Of a stretch of DNA of 64,000 nt, positions 19,200-29,869 are shown one piece after another. Origin of the DNA: an uncultured Pelagibacteraceae bacterium (GTDB lineage Bacteria > Pseudomonadota > Alphaproteobacteria > Pelagibacterales > Pelagibacteraceae). Under the pieces are notes generated by a model. It saw only the letters and a list, made by a program, of their open reading frames with translations, was not told the origin of the DNA and made no database searches. A program made the translations under genes and the position numbers. The first letter of the stretch is position 1. The number at the start of each line of letters is the position of its first letter. The stretch lies in contig CACONQ010000001.1 of the NCBI GenBank assembly GCA_902628635.1, positions 62,001 through 126,000 of the forward strand. The letters are read 5' to 3'.

Positions 19200-19885
19200 A
19201 TTTAAAAGATAAAAAATACCTTTTGCTTGATCTTGATGGTGTTTGTTATGGAAAACATAATAACTATTCTTTAGAAAAAGTTTTTGGTCAGGTTTCAAAA
19301 AGAATGACAAAATTTATATCTGAAAGACTTAAAATAAATATGAATGATGCCAAAGAATTACAAACCAATTATTTTTACAAATATAATACCAGTTTAAATG
19401 GCCTAATGATACATCATGATATACCCCCTGAAGAATTTTTATCTTATGTTCACTCTATTGATTTAAGTTTTATGAAAGAAGATAAGATTATGAGAAATGA
19501 GTTAGTGCAATTAGATATGGAAAAATTTATTTTTACCAATGGTAGTGCAGAACATGCAAAAAATATATTAACCCATCTCGGAGTATATGATTTATTTGGA
19601 AGAGATAAAATTTTTGATATTCAGGATGCAGGGTATGTTCCAAAGCCTGAAGCAAAAACTTTCGATTTAATGGTAAAAAAATTTGGCATTAATCCAAATG
19701 AAACTATCTACATTGAAGATATTGCCAAGAATCTGAGTATTGGTCATGAAAGAGGATGTACAACTGTTTGGTTGATTAATGACGAGCATTTTGGAAAGAT
19801 GGACTCTGATAAAGATTATATTTCCCACAAAATTGAAAATCTGTCTTTATTTCTTAAAGAAATAAGGTTATTAAAAAGTAAATAA
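19196..19885 (+). CDS. HAD-family hydrolase, pyrimidine 5'-nucleotidase type
   Basis: LLDLDGVCYG, IFTNGSAEHAKNIL, KPEAKTFDLM, IEDIAKNL. Confidence 0.82.
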   Translation: MNLKDKKYLLLDLDGVCYGKHNNYSLEKVFGQVSKRMTKFISERLKINMNDAKELQTNYFYKYNTSLNGLMIHHDIPPEEFLSYVHSIDLSFMKEDKIMRNELVQLDMEKFIFTNGSAEHAKNILTHLGVYDLFGRDKIFDIQDAGYVPKPEAKTFDLMVKKFGINPNETIYIEDIAKNLSIGHERGCTTVWLINDEHFGKMDSDKDYISHKIENLSLFLKEIRLLKSK

Positions 19886-19891
19886 ATTGTT

Positions 19892-20719
19892 ATGACATTA
19901 GAAAAAATTATAAATGACGCTTGGGAGAAAAAAGACCAAATAAACCAAAACTCAGATCAATCGATTAAAGATGCTATAAATCAAGTTATAAAGGATTTAG
20001 ATAGCGGTAAAGCTAGAGTTGCTGAAAAAATTAATGGAGAATGGAAAACTCATCAACATCTTAAAAAAGCTATCATGCTAAGTTTTAGAATATACCCCAT
20101 GGAAAACCTAAATGGCCCTTACAGTAGCTGGTATGACAAATCACATTTATTGAAAGGTAAAACAGCAGGATGGTCAAAAGAGGACCATGAAAAAGCTGGC
20201 TTTAGAATGGTTCCTAATTCTCCGGTTAGGAAAGGATCGTTTGTTGGTAAAAATGCTGTGTTAATGCCATGTTATGTAAATATTGGAGCATATATTGATG
20301 AGGGAACAATGATAGACACATTTGCAAGAGCGGGTAGCTGCTGTCAAATTGGAAAAAATTGTCATATTTCAGCTGGATCAGGAGTTGGTGGAGTTTTAGA
20401 ACCAGCACAAGCTTTGCCTACAATAATCGAGGACAATGTTTTTCTTGGAGCTATGTCAGAAGTAGTTGAAGGAGTTATTGTTGGAGAGGGTTCAGTTTTA
20501 AGTATGGGTATGTATATTGGTCAATCAACCAAGATTGTAGATCGAAAAACAGGAAAAATTACTTATGGAAAAATACCACCTTACTCGGTAGTTGTTCCAG
20601 GTTCATTGCCTGATAAAAATAATCCATCTGCTCCATCTTTATATTGTGCTGTAATAATAAAACAGGTTGATGAGAAAACTAGATCGAAAACATCTATTAA
20701 TGATCTATTAAGAGATTAA
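19892..20719 (+). CDS. dapD: 2,3,4,5-tetrahydropyridine-2,6-dicarboxylate N-succinyltransferase
   Basis: Hexapeptide repeat region, [43 protein letters not shown]. Confidence 0.95.
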   Translation: MTLEKIINDAWEKKDQINQNSDQSIKDAINQVIKDLDSGKARVAEKINGEWKTHQHLKKAIMLSFRIYPMENLNGPYSSWYDKSHLLKGKTAGWSKEDHEKAGFRMVPNSPVRKGSFVGKNAVLMPCYVNIGAYIDEGTMIDTFARAGSCCQIGKNCHISAGSGVGGVLEPAQALPTIIEDNVFLGAMSEVVEGVIVGEGSVLSMGMYIGQSTKIVDRKTGKITYGKIPPYSVVVPGSLPDKNNPSAPSLYCAVIIKQVDEKTRSKTSINDLLRD

Positions 20720-20721
20720 AA

Positions 20722-21879
20722 ATGAAAATTTTAAATGAGTTACAATTAGCAAAAGAGCTAATTAAATTTCCTTCAATCACTCCGGTTGATGCAGGTGTAA
20801 TGAAGTTTTTAGAAAAAAATTTGAAAAAACTTGGTTTCAAAACTAAAATAATAGAATTTAAAGAAAAAGGTTTTCAACCTGTTAAAAATTTATATGCAAA
20901 ATTAGGTACTAAAGAACCAAATTTATGTTATGCAGGTCACTTGGATGTAGTGCCTCCAGGAAATATAAAAGATTGGACAATAAAACCGTTTAGCCCATCA
21001 GTAAAAAAAGGCTATTTGATTGGAAGAGGTGCAAACGATATGAAAGGCTCTATAGCAGCGTTTGTTTCTGCTGTAAGTACTTTTTTATCAAAAAATAATA
21101 AATTTAATGGATCAATTAGTTTGCTAATTACAGGCGACGAAGAAGGTGATGCAATCAATGGTACGAGAAAAGTAGTTGAATATTTAAAAAAAAAAAGAGA
21201 GAAAATTAATTTTTGTTTAGTTGGGGAACCAACAAATCCAAATGTATTGGGTGAGATGATAAAAATTGGTCGTAGAGGCAGTTTGACTGGTAAATTAACT
21301 ATATTGGGTCTACAAGGTCACGTAGCGTATCCACATAGAGCAAATAACCCTTCAACAATAATTGTCAAAATTTTAAAGGAATTAAAAGAGATAAGATTTG
21401 ATAAAGGTACAAAAAATTTTCAACCTACAAATCTAGAAGTGACTAAAATAAATATAAATAATACCGCTGACAATGTTATACCAGCAGAAGCTGAGGCAAC
21501 ATTTAATATAAGATTTAACAATAAGCATTCTTCTAAATCTTTAAAAAAAAGACTTAATACAATTTTCAAAAAAATAAGTAAAAAACATAAATCTAAATTT
21601 AAAATTGAGTATAGGGTTTCAGGTGAAGCTTTTTTGACTAAGCCTAACAAGACAACATTTATGGTTCAAAATGTAATAAAAAAAATTACTAAAATTAAGC
21701 CAAAATTGTCCACCACAGGTGGGACTTCGGACCTACGTTTTATAAAAGCTATATGTCCTGGTCTTGAATTTGGTTTGGTTGGTAAAACGATGCACAAAGT
21801 AGACGAGGCAGTATCTTTGAAAGATTTGAAAAAACTGACCAAGATTTATTTAAATATTTTACAAAATTATTTTAAGTGA
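20722..21879 (+). CDS. dapE: succinyl-diaminopimelate desuccinylase
   Basis: CYAGHLDVVPPG, GRGANDMKGSIAAFV, TGDEEGDAINGT, TTGGTSDLRFI. Confidence 0.94.
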   Translation: MKILNELQLAKELIKFPSITPVDAGVMKFLEKNLKKLGFKTKIIEFKEKGFQPVKNLYAKLGTKEPNLCYAGHLDVVPPGNIKDWTIKPFSPSVKKGYLIGRGANDMKGSIAAFVSAVSTFLSKNNKFNGSISLLITGDEEGDAINGTRKVVEYLKKKREKINFCLVGEPTNPNVLGEMIKIGRRGSLTGKLTILGLQGHVAYPHRANNPSTIIVKILKELKEIRFDKGTKNFQPTNLEVTKININNTADNVIPAEAEATFNIRFNNKHSSKSLKKRLNTIFKKISKKHKSKFKIEYRVSGEAFLTKPNKTTFMVQNVIKKITKIKPKLSTTGGTSDLRFIKAICPGLEFGLVGKTMHKVDEAVSLKDLKKLTKIYLNILQNYFK

Positions 21880-22799
21880 AGACTGCAATCATTAGCTCTG
21901 ACTCTTATGAAAAACATATCACAGGAGATGGTCACCCTGAACAACCAAAAAGGGTGATTGCAATTAAAGAAAAATTAAAGAAGAGAAAGGATCTAATATG
22001 GGAAAAACCAGACAAAGTGCCAGAAGAAATTTTATCAATGACTCATTCAAAAGACTACATTGAAAATTTAAAAAATTCCTTCCCGCAAAAAGGTCTTAAA
22101 TTCTTAGATGGGGATACAGTTGTATCACCTGATAGCAAAGATGCTGTTTTTGATGCAGCAGGTTCAACAATTAGAGCAATAGATGGCATAGAAAATAATC
22201 AATTTAAAAATGCTTTTTGTTTAGCGAGACCACCCGGACATCATGCTGAAAAAAATAAAGCTATGGGATTTTGTTGTATTTCAAATGCAGGTGTCGCAAC
22301 GAACTATTTAATAAATAAATACAAATACAAAAAAATTGCTTGTGTTGATTTTGATGTTCACTGGGGGAATGGAAATTATGATGTTATGCGAGGTAATAAA
22401 AATTCTTTATATATTTCTACTCACCAACATCCTTTTTACCCAGGAGGCGGGACAGATAAAGATAAGGGGGACTTTAACAACTCTTTAAATATCCCTTTGC
22501 CTGCTGGTACTAACTCTGAGGAATACTTTAATGCTTTTGATAGAGTTTTAGAAAGGTTGGTAAGATACAAACCCGACTTTCTTTTGTTTTCTGCAGGCTT
22601 TGACGCACATAAAGACGATCCCCTGGCACAGTTTGAGTTAAGCTCAAAAGATTTTTATGAAATAACGAAAAGAACATTAATTGCAACTAACAAATTTACT
22701 AATGGAAAAGTTGTTTCTATTTTAGAGGGAGGATATGACTTAAACGCACTTGCTGAAAGTGCTAACGAGCATGTTAACGCACTTTTAGAATTTTGTTGA
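21876..22799 (+). CDS. histone deacetylase / AcuC-like amidohydrolase family protein
   Basis: RPPGHHAEKNKAMGFC, DFDVHWGNGN, SAGFDAHKDDPLA, EGGYDL; GTG start overlapping dapE stop. Confidence 0.9.
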   Translation: MKTAIISSDSYEKHITGDGHPEQPKRVIAIKEKLKKRKDLIWEKPDKVPEEILSMTHSKDYIENLKNSFPQKGLKFLDGDTVVSPDSKDAVFDAAGSTIRAIDGIENNQFKNAFCLARPPGHHAEKNKAMGFCCISNAGVATNYLINKYKYKKIACVDFDVHWGNGNYDVMRGNKNSLYISTHQHPFYPGGGTDKDKGDFNNSLNIPLPAGTNSEEYFNAFDRVLERLVRYKPDFLLFSAGFDAHKDDPLAQFELSSKDFYEITKRTLIATNKFTNGKVVSILEGGYDLNALAESANEHVNALLEFC

Positions 22800-22829
22800 T
22801 TAAATAAATATTCTTAATAGATAAGACAC

Positions 22830-23300
22830 ATGAAGCTATATAAAGTTATAAAATCAAATATAGATAAAAAGGGATTAGTTGCAGCTAAAAATATTAAATC
22901 TGGAACTAGAATAATTCGCTATAAAGGAAAAATAATTTCAAATAAACAAGTTGAAGAAAATCCAAAATTTGACAACACTAAGGACATTTATTTGTTCGAT
23001 TTAAATAAAAAATTTTCTTTAGATGGAGATTTTTCTTGGAACACAGCAAGACTTATTAATCATTCGTGTAGTCCAAATTGTGAAGTTGAGGGTACTGGAT
23101 TTAAGATTTGGGTAACAGCAATTCGTGATATAAAAAAAAATGAGGAACTTACGTATGACTATGGATTTAGCTATGACTCTGATTATAAACAATTTCCTTG
23201 CAAATGTAGATCTAAAAATTGTTGTGGATATATAGTACGAGAAGAAAGTCGATGGAGAATAAACAAAAAATATAAGAAGAGCTTAAGAATTAGTAGATAA
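22830..23300 (+). CDS. SET domain protein (putative lysine methyltransferase)
   Basis: ARLINHSCSPNCEVEG, NEELTYDYGF, post-SET-like FPCKCRSKNCCGYI. Confidence 0.88.
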   Translation: MKLYKVIKSNIDKKGLVAAKNIKSGTRIIRYKGKIISNKQVEENPKFDNTKDIYLFDLNKKFSLDGDFSWNTARLINHSCSPNCEVEGTGFKIWVTAIRDIKKNEELTYDYGFSYDSDYKQFPCKCRSKNCCGYIVREESRWRINKKYKKSLRISR

Positions 23301-24030
23301 CCTTTTCCAGAAATAATCCATACGGTGGTGCTGGTGGAGCACACAATTTTCTTTTCTTTGAAACTAAAACAGCTTTAAATTTTTTTATATTCCATTTTTT
23401 TTCTCCTAAAACTTTCAAACATCCAACCATAGATCTTACCTGTTGTTGTAAAAAAGACTTAGATTTGAATTTTATCACGATCAAATTTTTACTTTTTTTT
23501 ACTTTGACATAATTCATGGTTTTAATTGGACTTTTTGCTGAGCATGTAGAGGCTCTGAAAGTAGAGAAGTCTTTTTTTCCCTCTAATAACTTTGCTCCTT
23601 TTTTCATTGTTTGAATATCTATTTTATTTTTAATGTGCCATCCTCTATTCATGAAAATTGATGGATTACTCTCTCTATTAAATATTATATATTTATAAAT
23701 CCTAAATTTAGCCGAATATCTTGCGTGAAAATCATTTTTTTTTTTTATTATTGAAATAATTGAAATTAACTTTTTTTTTAAAAAGTAATTCAGAGAATTT
23801 AATAACTTTTTTTTATTATTAATAATTTTAGTAGTTTCAAAATGTGCTGATTGCTCTAATGCATGCACCCCAGCATCAGTTCGCCCAGCTCCTATCAATT
23901 TAACTTGTGATTTAAGTAACCTAGATAGTATTATTTCAATAGTTTTTTGAACAGAATTTCCTTTTTTTTGTGTTTGCCATCCAATAAATTTTGTGCCCTC
24001 ATACTCTATCAATATTTGGTATCTATACAT
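23290..24030 (-). CDS. truA: tRNA pseudouridine(38-40) synthase
   Basis: EYEGTKFIGWQTQ, GAGRTDAGVHA, SFLQQQVRSMVG. Confidence 0.95.
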   Translation of the reverse strand: MYRYQILIEYEGTKFIGWQTQKKGNSVQKTIEIILSRLLKSQVKLIGAGRTDAGVHALEQSAHFETTKIINNKKKLLNSLNYFLKKKLISIISIIKKKNDFHARYSAKFRIYKYIIFNRESNPSIFMNRGWHIKNKIDIQTMKKGAKLLEGKKDFSTFRASTCSAKSPIKTMNYVKVKKSKNLIVIKFKSKSFLQQQVRSMVGCLKVLGEKKWNIKKFKAVLVSKKRKLCAPPAPPYGLFLEKVIY

Positions 24031-24952
24031 TGTTTAAAAAAAGACCTTTTTTAATTTGAGAGCCTAATAAGAATTCTGCTGTTTTTTGAGGCTTTTTTCC
24101 CTCTCTCTGTATCATCATGACTTTAATAGACTTTTCTTTACAAGCAATCTCCAAACTATCTCCAATAATTTCACCAGGCTTTCCACTCAGATTATTTAAT
24201 TCAGCTTTAAGAATTTTGTATCTAGCTCCTTGGAAGATAAAATGAGCACCATTTAATCCATTTATTTTTGCGATAACACTCTTTGCTGGTGTGTTCCAAT
24301 CAATACTACTCTCTTTTTTATTAATTTTTTTTGCATAAGTAGCCTTGCTGTGGTCTTGATCTTTAAATTTAGCTTTATCATCTAATATGTCATCGATATC
24401 ATCTAATATTTTTTCAACTGCTAAATCAGATAATTTTTCTGATAAATCATCTGAGCTATCCTTTTCATTGATATCAATTTCATAAGACTTACATACTGGA
24501 CCTTCATCTAATTGAGAATTAATTTTCATAATACTTATTCCAGTTTTTTTTTCTAAATTCATTATGGCTCTTTGAATTGGAGCAGCTCCTCTATATTTAG
24601 GAAGTAAAGACGCATGAATATTTATAAATCCTTTTTTTGTTAAATTTAAAAAACTTTCAGGAATGATTTGACCATATGCTATCACTAGGCACATATCAGC
24701 ATCTATATTTTTTAAATACTCATACTCTTCTTGATTATTCTTTAAAGTGACAGGTGTTCTAACTTCTAAACTCAAAGTTTCAGAAATTGAATGAACAGGA
24801 GATTTGGTTACTCTCATACCTCTATTAGATTTTTTTGGAGCTTGTGTATAAACAGTAGCTATGGGATATCCATTCTGATAAAGAGATTTTAATATTTTTA
24901 CAGCAAAAACAGACGTACCCATAAAAATAATTTTTTTAAGCATTTCAAACAA
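24023..24952 (-). CDS. fmt: methionyl-tRNA formyltransferase
   Basis: IFMGTSVFAVKIL, NIHASLLPKYRGAAPIQRAI, GxxxKINKKES-IDW. Confidence 0.95.
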   Translation of the reverse strand: MFEMLKKIIFMGTSVFAVKILKSLYQNGYPIATVYTQAPKKSNRGMRVTKSPVHSISETLSLEVRTPVTLKNNQEEYEYLKNIDADMCLVIAYGQIIPESFLNLTKKGFINIHASLLPKYRGAAPIQRAIMNLEKKTGISIMKINSQLDEGPVCKSYEIDINEKDSSDDLSEKLSDLAVEKILDDIDDILDDKAKFKDQDHSKATYAKKINKKESSIDWNTPAKSVIAKINGLNGAHFIFQGARYKILKAELNNLSGKPGEIIGDSLEIACKEKSIKVMMIQREGKKPQKTAEFLLGSQIKKGLFLNNV

Positions 24953-25469
24953 CTATTCTATCTGGGTCTTGTTTAGTTTTTGAAAGTTTTTTAATTATTA
25001 TATCTCTTTTAAGTTTCGATAAATAATCAATTATCAAACGACCATCCAAATGGTTTATTTCATGTTGAATACAAGTTGATAATAAATCATCACATTTAAT
25101 TTCTTTTTTTTTTCCATCTATATCAATATATTCAATCCAGCAAAGTTTTGGTCTTTCAATTTCTATAAAAGTATCTGGCAAACTAAGACAGCCCTCTTCA
25201 TAAACCGATTTTTCATCGCTTTGTTTTTTAATTACAGGATTTATAAAACATAAGGGGTCTTTTTTTTTCTCATCTTTGGATACATCTAAAACTATTATTC
25301 TTTTTGGTATACCTACTTGGATTGCTGCAAGACCAATTCCTTTATTGTGGTACATAGTTTCGAATAAATCCTTAATAAGTTTTTTTTCCTCCTTACCAAC
25401 GTTTTCTAATGGTGCAGATATTTTTCTTAAAGTTTCACTAGGAACAGTAATTATTTTTTTTAAGGGCAT
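24945..25469 (-). CDS. def: peptide deformylase
   Basis: GIGLAAIQVG, EEGCLSLP, QHEINHLDGRL. Confidence 0.96.
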   Translation of the reverse strand: MPLKKIITVPSETLRKISAPLENVGKEEKKLIKDLFETMYHNKGIGLAAIQVGIPKRIIVLDVSKDEKKKDPLCFINPVIKKQSDEKSVYEEGCLSLPDTFIEIERPKLCWIEYIDIDGKKKEIKCDDLLSTCIQHEINHLDGRLIIDYLSKLKRDIIIKKLSKTKQDPDRIVV

Positions 25470-25490
25470 AAATATATTGTATTATTAAAT

Positions 25491-27245
25491 TTATGCTTTT
25501 AAAGGTATAGTTTTTAAAATCATATCGTTTCTAATTTTATCTATACCTAGTTTATTTAATGTAGATATTATAAAATAAAGGCTTTCTGTGCCTAAATCTT
25601 TTAAATTATCCTCGCCTATAATCTCAACCAATCTAAGTAATATCATTGCTATTTCACCATCGTTAATCATGACTTGAATATCCGTTGGTATATTTGCACT
25701 ATCTAATTCGAAATACTCTTTATTTTTTTCTGAAATTTGAACACCGTCAGATATAAGAGCCTCAATTACAATTAAGTCTTTAGTAGAAAAGTAATATTTT
25801 TGATTTTTTTTTATTTTCTTTAACATTTTATTAAGTTCTTTTTCAGCTTTTTCAACTTCCATATTATTTTCAAAATATCTAACTAATTTCGATTGATGAA
25901 TTATTTTATTATTTATTTTTATTTTTTTATTTTGGTTTTTTTTTTCAGCAAGATGGTAATTATAAAATTCCAAGTATTCTGATGGGATATTTTTTTCATC
26001 TATTTCCTCCAGCATTTCAACTAATTTTTTATCTAATGCATTACCAATTTCACTTTTATCAAAACTATTTTTTAAAATTTCTAAAATTTTGATTTTGTAA
26101 GCGTCATCTTTTGAGAGCAAATAACCCTGATATAACAATGCTCTTGACTGATTTTCAGGAAGTAGTTTGTAAGACTCTTCAATCGAAATGAGCTGATTAA
26201 TATTAAATTTATACCTAGTGTATAAATTTAACAAATCACTTTCTGAGTAGTTGCCCTTATGAGTTTCTTTTTCAATTGAAATAACCTTTGCATCATCTTC
26301 AATTACAACTTCATCTACACTAATTAATAAATTATTATTTCTTAGATAATTCCAAATAAGCTGATTTGTAGTATCTTTTGGTATATACGAAAAATTTGGA
26401 TTTGTTTTGTGAGATAAATGGAAATCTAAAATATTTTTTTCTGATATTGTAGCATCAATTTCGTTTGAATAACCCATTAAATATTCAAATTTTTTTTCAA
26501 AAAATTTATCTTTGAAACCATTTTCCTTTAAAAGATCAAATTGCATTTGAGCAATTTCATTTTGATCTTTATAAATAAAACAATAAACTTTGAATTTGGC
26601 CAAATATTTATCCTCATCAAAAGACTCTAAATTTGAAAGAATTTGGCAAGCATCATTTAAATTATTGTTTGATAAATTTTGTTCCAAATAATACTTAACT
26701 AAATCCTGGTCAATTTTTTCAGAATTTTTTAATAAGAATTCCTTTATAAGATTTAAATCATTTACTCTTATAAGCCAATTAGTCTTTAGTTTAAGAAATT
26801 CATCTATAGTTAAATTATTTTTTGGTGGAAGAGCATTGGTTAAAATTAATTTATTGTATAAATCTTTTGCATCATTTGACAAATTAAGTTTATTTAGTTT
26901 TTCAATAATATTTAATATTTTTTCTCCATCTGATAATTGCCACATGTTTAAAGTTAAATCATGTTCTGCAGGATCAAATAATCCTACAAGATAATTTTTT
27001 TCGTCTACATTTATTTTATTATCTAATTCGATTGATGTGGTTGATTGATTATTAAGTGTTTGTATAATTAATGAGTCACCTTCTAGTTCCTCTAAATTAT
27101 TTTGCTCAATACTATTCTCATTATTTGAGTTTTTATTGATACTCCATATATCTACTGGCTCATTTGAAAAGAGGTTTGTAAATAATAAGAAAGAAAATAA
27201 AATTTTAAATAATAAAATTTTATTTAATAACTTTAAGATTTTCAT
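25491..27245 (-). CDS. large hypothetical exported protein (signal peptide, alpha-helical repeat-like)
   Basis: Hydrophobic N-terminus LLFKILFSFLLFTNLFS; 584-aa open frame, no family recognised. Confidence 0.7.
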   Translation of the reverse strand: MKILKLLNKILLFKILFSFLLFTNLFSNEPVDIWSINKNSNNENSIEQNNLEELEGDSLIIQTLNNQSTTSIELDNKINVDEKNYLVGLFDPAEHDLTLNMWQLSDGEKILNIIEKLNKLNLSNDAKDLYNKLILTNALPPKNNLTIDEFLKLKTNWLIRVNDLNLIKEFLLKNSEKIDQDLVKYYLEQNLSNNNLNDACQILSNLESFDEDKYLAKFKVYCFIYKDQNEIAQMQFDLLKENGFKDKFFEKKFEYLMGYSNEIDATISEKNILDFHLSHKTNPNFSYIPKDTTNQLIWNYLRNNNLLISVDEVVIEDDAKVISIEKETHKGNYSESDLLNLYTRYKFNINQLISIEESYKLLPENQSRALLYQGYLLSKDDAYKIKILEILKNSFDKSEIGNALDKKLVEMLEEIDEKNIPSEYLEFYNYHLAEKKNQNKKIKINNKIIHQSKLVRYFENNMEVEKAEKELNKMLKKIKKNQKYYFSTKDLIVIEALISDGVQISEKNKEYFELDSANIPTDIQVMINDGEIAMILLRLVEIIGEDNLKDLGTESLYFIISTLNKLGIDKIRNDMILKTIPLKA

Positions 27246-27405
27246 TAGGGATTATTTTTTCAATCTTTTTATTTGGAGAGGGAAAATTAATTTGATCTAC
27301 TAAGAGTAGTATTATAAAAAATAAAAAAAATACTAAAGCAATTTTAATAATTAACTTTATTAAATAGTTAGACTTACCAATTGCTTGCTTTTTTTGAAAA
27401 TACAT
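27220..27405 (-). CDS. hypothetical single-TM protein (61 aa)
   Basis: Same-strand ORF overlapping the start of the 584-aa ORF; one TM segment. Confidence 0.55.
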   Translation of the reverse strand: MYFQKKQAIGKSNYLIKLIIKIALVFFLFFIILLLVDQINFPSPNKKIEKIIPNENLKVIK

Positions 27406-27471
27406 ATAACGTTTTTATAATAAATCAAATTAAGACAATATTATGTTTTTTCAATAGAGATATTTATTTAT

Positions 27472-27975
27472 ATGAAAAAAAACCTTGTTTTATTAGGCAT
27501 GCCTGGATCTGGAAAAAGTAGTTTGGGTAAATTGTTGGCTAAAATTACTGGTCTAAAACTTTATGATATTGATAAATTAATTATTGAAGAAATTGGTTTA
27601 GAAATTGCAGAAATTTTCCAAACCAAAGGTGAAGAGTTTTTTAGAAAAATTGAGGAAAAAAAAACTTTAGAAATTCTAAAAAAATCAAACAATATTATTG
27701 CATTAGGAGGGGGAGCATTTCTAAATGAAAAAATCAGGTCAAAAATACTTAAAAATGATTATTCAGTATGGCTTAAATGGGATAAAGAAACTCTAACTTC
27801 TAGATTAACAAAGAGTAAAAAAAGACCTATTACTTATAGTTTAAAAAAGAATGATTTAATCAAATTGATCGAAAAAAGAGCTAAAATATATTCTTTGGCA
27901 AAATTTAAAATTAATTGTGATAAACTATCAAAACAAGAAATTGCCAAAAAAATTTTAGAAATATATGAAAAATAA
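27472..27975 (+). CDS. aroK: shikimate kinase
   Basis: LLGMPGSGKSSLGK, GEEFFRKIE, IALGGGAFLN; upstream of aroB. Confidence 0.95.
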   Translation: MKKNLVLLGMPGSGKSSLGKLLAKITGLKLYDIDKLIIEEIGLEIAEIFQTKGEEFFRKIEEKKTLEILKKSNNIIALGGGAFLNEKIRSKILKNDYSVWLKWDKETLTSRLTKSKKRPITYSLKKNDLIKLIEKRAKIYSLAKFKINCDKLSKQEIAKKILEIYEK

Positions 27976-29071
27976 TAAAATTATAATCAGTACAGCGAAT
28001 TCTAAATATGAGATTTTAATTGGATCAAATCTAATAAATAAACTTGATAAAATTTTAAAATCTAAATTACCCAAGTCTGAAAAATATTTGATTGTGTTTG
28101 ATAGCAAAGTCCCATTTAAGATGATCAAAAAATTAAAACAAAAAATCAAAAAAAAAGTGATTTTGTATAAATTTTCCTCAAGTGAAAAAAATAAAGACCA
28201 GCATAATGTAAATAAATTACTAACTGTAATGCAAAAATATAACTTTAATAGAAATGATTCTTTAATTGCAGTTGGAGGCGGAGTTGTTGGTGATGTTTCT
28301 GGATTTGCTGCAAGTATTTTTAAAAGAGGACTAAAATTTATTAACATACCAACGACTTTATTAGCGCAAGTTGATAGTAGTATAGGTGGAAAAACTGGTA
28401 TTAACACAAGTTTTGGTAAAAATTTAATAGGATCTTTTTATCAACCAAATCTAGTTATAGCTGACATTGACTTCTTAAAATCTCTTCCAAAAAGAGAAAT
28501 CATTTGTGGATATGCAGAAATTTTTAAACACTCTATTATTTCTGACAAAAAGTTCTTTTATTTTTTACTTAAGAATTTTGATAAAATAATCAAACTTAAA
28601 CAACCATTTATTAATAAAGCTATTTATAAAAGTTGTTTGATTAAAAAAAGAATAGTTGAAAAAGACGAAAAGGAAAAAAACTTAAGAAAGACTCTTAACC
28701 TTGGACATACTTTTGCACATTCTTACGAAGCTGCATACAAATACTCAAAAAAGCTAAATCATGGTGAGGCGGTTTTGCTTGGAATTAATAGTGCCTCCGA
28801 ATTTAGTTTAAAGGAGAAATTTTTAAATCTTAGAGAGCATAATTTAATAATAAAGCATATTTACGCTATTAATAAATCACTCAATTTAAAAAATTATTTT
28901 AGTCGGAAAGATGTAAATAAACTTTTAGAGTTTATGAAGAATGATAAAAAAAATAATAGTAATAAAATAAACTTAATTTTAATTAAAAAAATCGGAAATG
29001 TAACATATAATAATTTTTTTGATTTAGATAAGATCTCTAAATTTATAAGGCTTCAATTTTATAATATGTGA
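27965..29071 (+). CDS. aroB: 3-dehydroquinate synthase
   Basis: AVGGGVVGDVSGFAASIFKRGLKFINIPTTLLAQVDSSIGGKTGIN, LNLGHTFAHSYE. Confidence 0.96.
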   Translation: MKNNKIIISTANSKYEILIGSNLINKLDKILKSKLPKSEKYLIVFDSKVPFKMIKKLKQKIKKKVILYKFSSSEKNKDQHNVNKLLTVMQKYNFNRNDSLIAVGGGVVGDVSGFAASIFKRGLKFINIPTTLLAQVDSSIGGKTGINTSFGKNLIGSFYQPNLVIADIDFLKSLPKREIICGYAEIFKHSIISDKKFFYFLLKNFDKIIKLKQPFINKAIYKSCLIKKRIVEKDEKEKNLRKTLNLGHTFAHSYEAAYKYSKKLNHGEAVLLGINSASEFSLKEKFLNLREHNLIIKHIYAINKSLNLKNYFSRKDVNKLLEFMKNDKKNNSNKINLILIKKIGNVTYNNFFDLDKISKFIRLQFYNM

Positions 29072-29319
29072 ATCTGGATTGAATGAATATAATTTTGAAT
29101 TTCATTTGATAGAATATTATAAATTTTTTTATTTGAGTCTATTTTACTTAATAACTTTAGCTCATTTGATTTAATAGTCAATTTGATATGATACTTATTT
29201 TTGTTATGACTTTTATGATTAACATGTAAAAATGTTTTATCCTCAATTGATATTTCTTCACAAGAAATTTTTTGTTGAATTTTTTTTTTAATTTCTAAAT
29301 TTAATGTTTTTATATCCAT
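29059..29319 (-). CDS. BolA-like protein
   Basis: ISIEDKTFLHVNHKSHNKNKYHIKLTI; likely start at M in MDIKTLNLEI (29319). Confidence 0.75.
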   Translation of the reverse strand: MDIKTLNLEIKKKIQQKISCEEISIEDKTFLHVNHKSHNKNKYHIKLTIKSNELKLLSKIDSNKKIYNILSNEIQNYIHSIQIHIL

Positions 29320-29341
29320 AAAAATTATATTATTATATAGC

Positions 29342-29869
29342 ATGAAAACAATTTGTGATTGGAATAATTGCTTTGAAATAGGAGAGTACAAAGCGCCAAT
29401 AGAGAAAGATAATAGCAAGAACTTTAGACTATTATGCTTAAAGCATGTTAAAGAATTTAATAAAAACTGGAATTATTTTTCGGGTATGAGCGATAGAGAG
29501 GTGATACAGTTTCTTAAAAGTGACGCAACATGGCATAAGCCAACACAAGGTTTTAGCTCATCGGATAATTTTTTTAAGGTATTATGGAATAATGCATTAA
29601 ATGATGGATTTGATGATTTAAAATTTAAAAATCAATTTAATGCTAAAGGAAATTTGAAATTTACTAACAATGATATAAAAGCCTTTGCTGTCTTGGGTAT
29701 TTCAGTTGGTTTAAAATGGGACAAAATACAGCAGAAGTTTAAAAAACTTGTTAAAAAATTTCACCCTGATATTAATTCTGGAGATAAAAATTATGAAGAA
29801 AAGCTTAAAGTAATTACTTTAGCATACACACAATTAAAAAATACTTATAGGAAAAACATTGATAAATAA
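29342..29869 (+). CDS. J-domain (DnaJ-like) protein
   Basis: C-terminal J domain with HPD (KKFHPDINSG); upstream of cobS. Confidence 0.85.
   Translation: MKTICDWNNCFEIGEYKAPIEKDNSKNFRLLCLKHVKEFNKNWNYFSGMSDREVIQFLKSDATWHKPTQGFSSSDNFFKVLWNNALNDGFDDLKFKNQFNAKGNLKFTNNDIKAFAVLGISVGLKWDKIQQKFKKLVKKFHPDINSGDKNYEEKLKVITLAYTQLKNTYRKNIDK

Noticed and set aside
29320-29418. N-terminal extension of the BolA-like ORF
   Set aside because: Overlaps the J-domain gene on the opposite strand; family-like start is MDIKTLNLEI.
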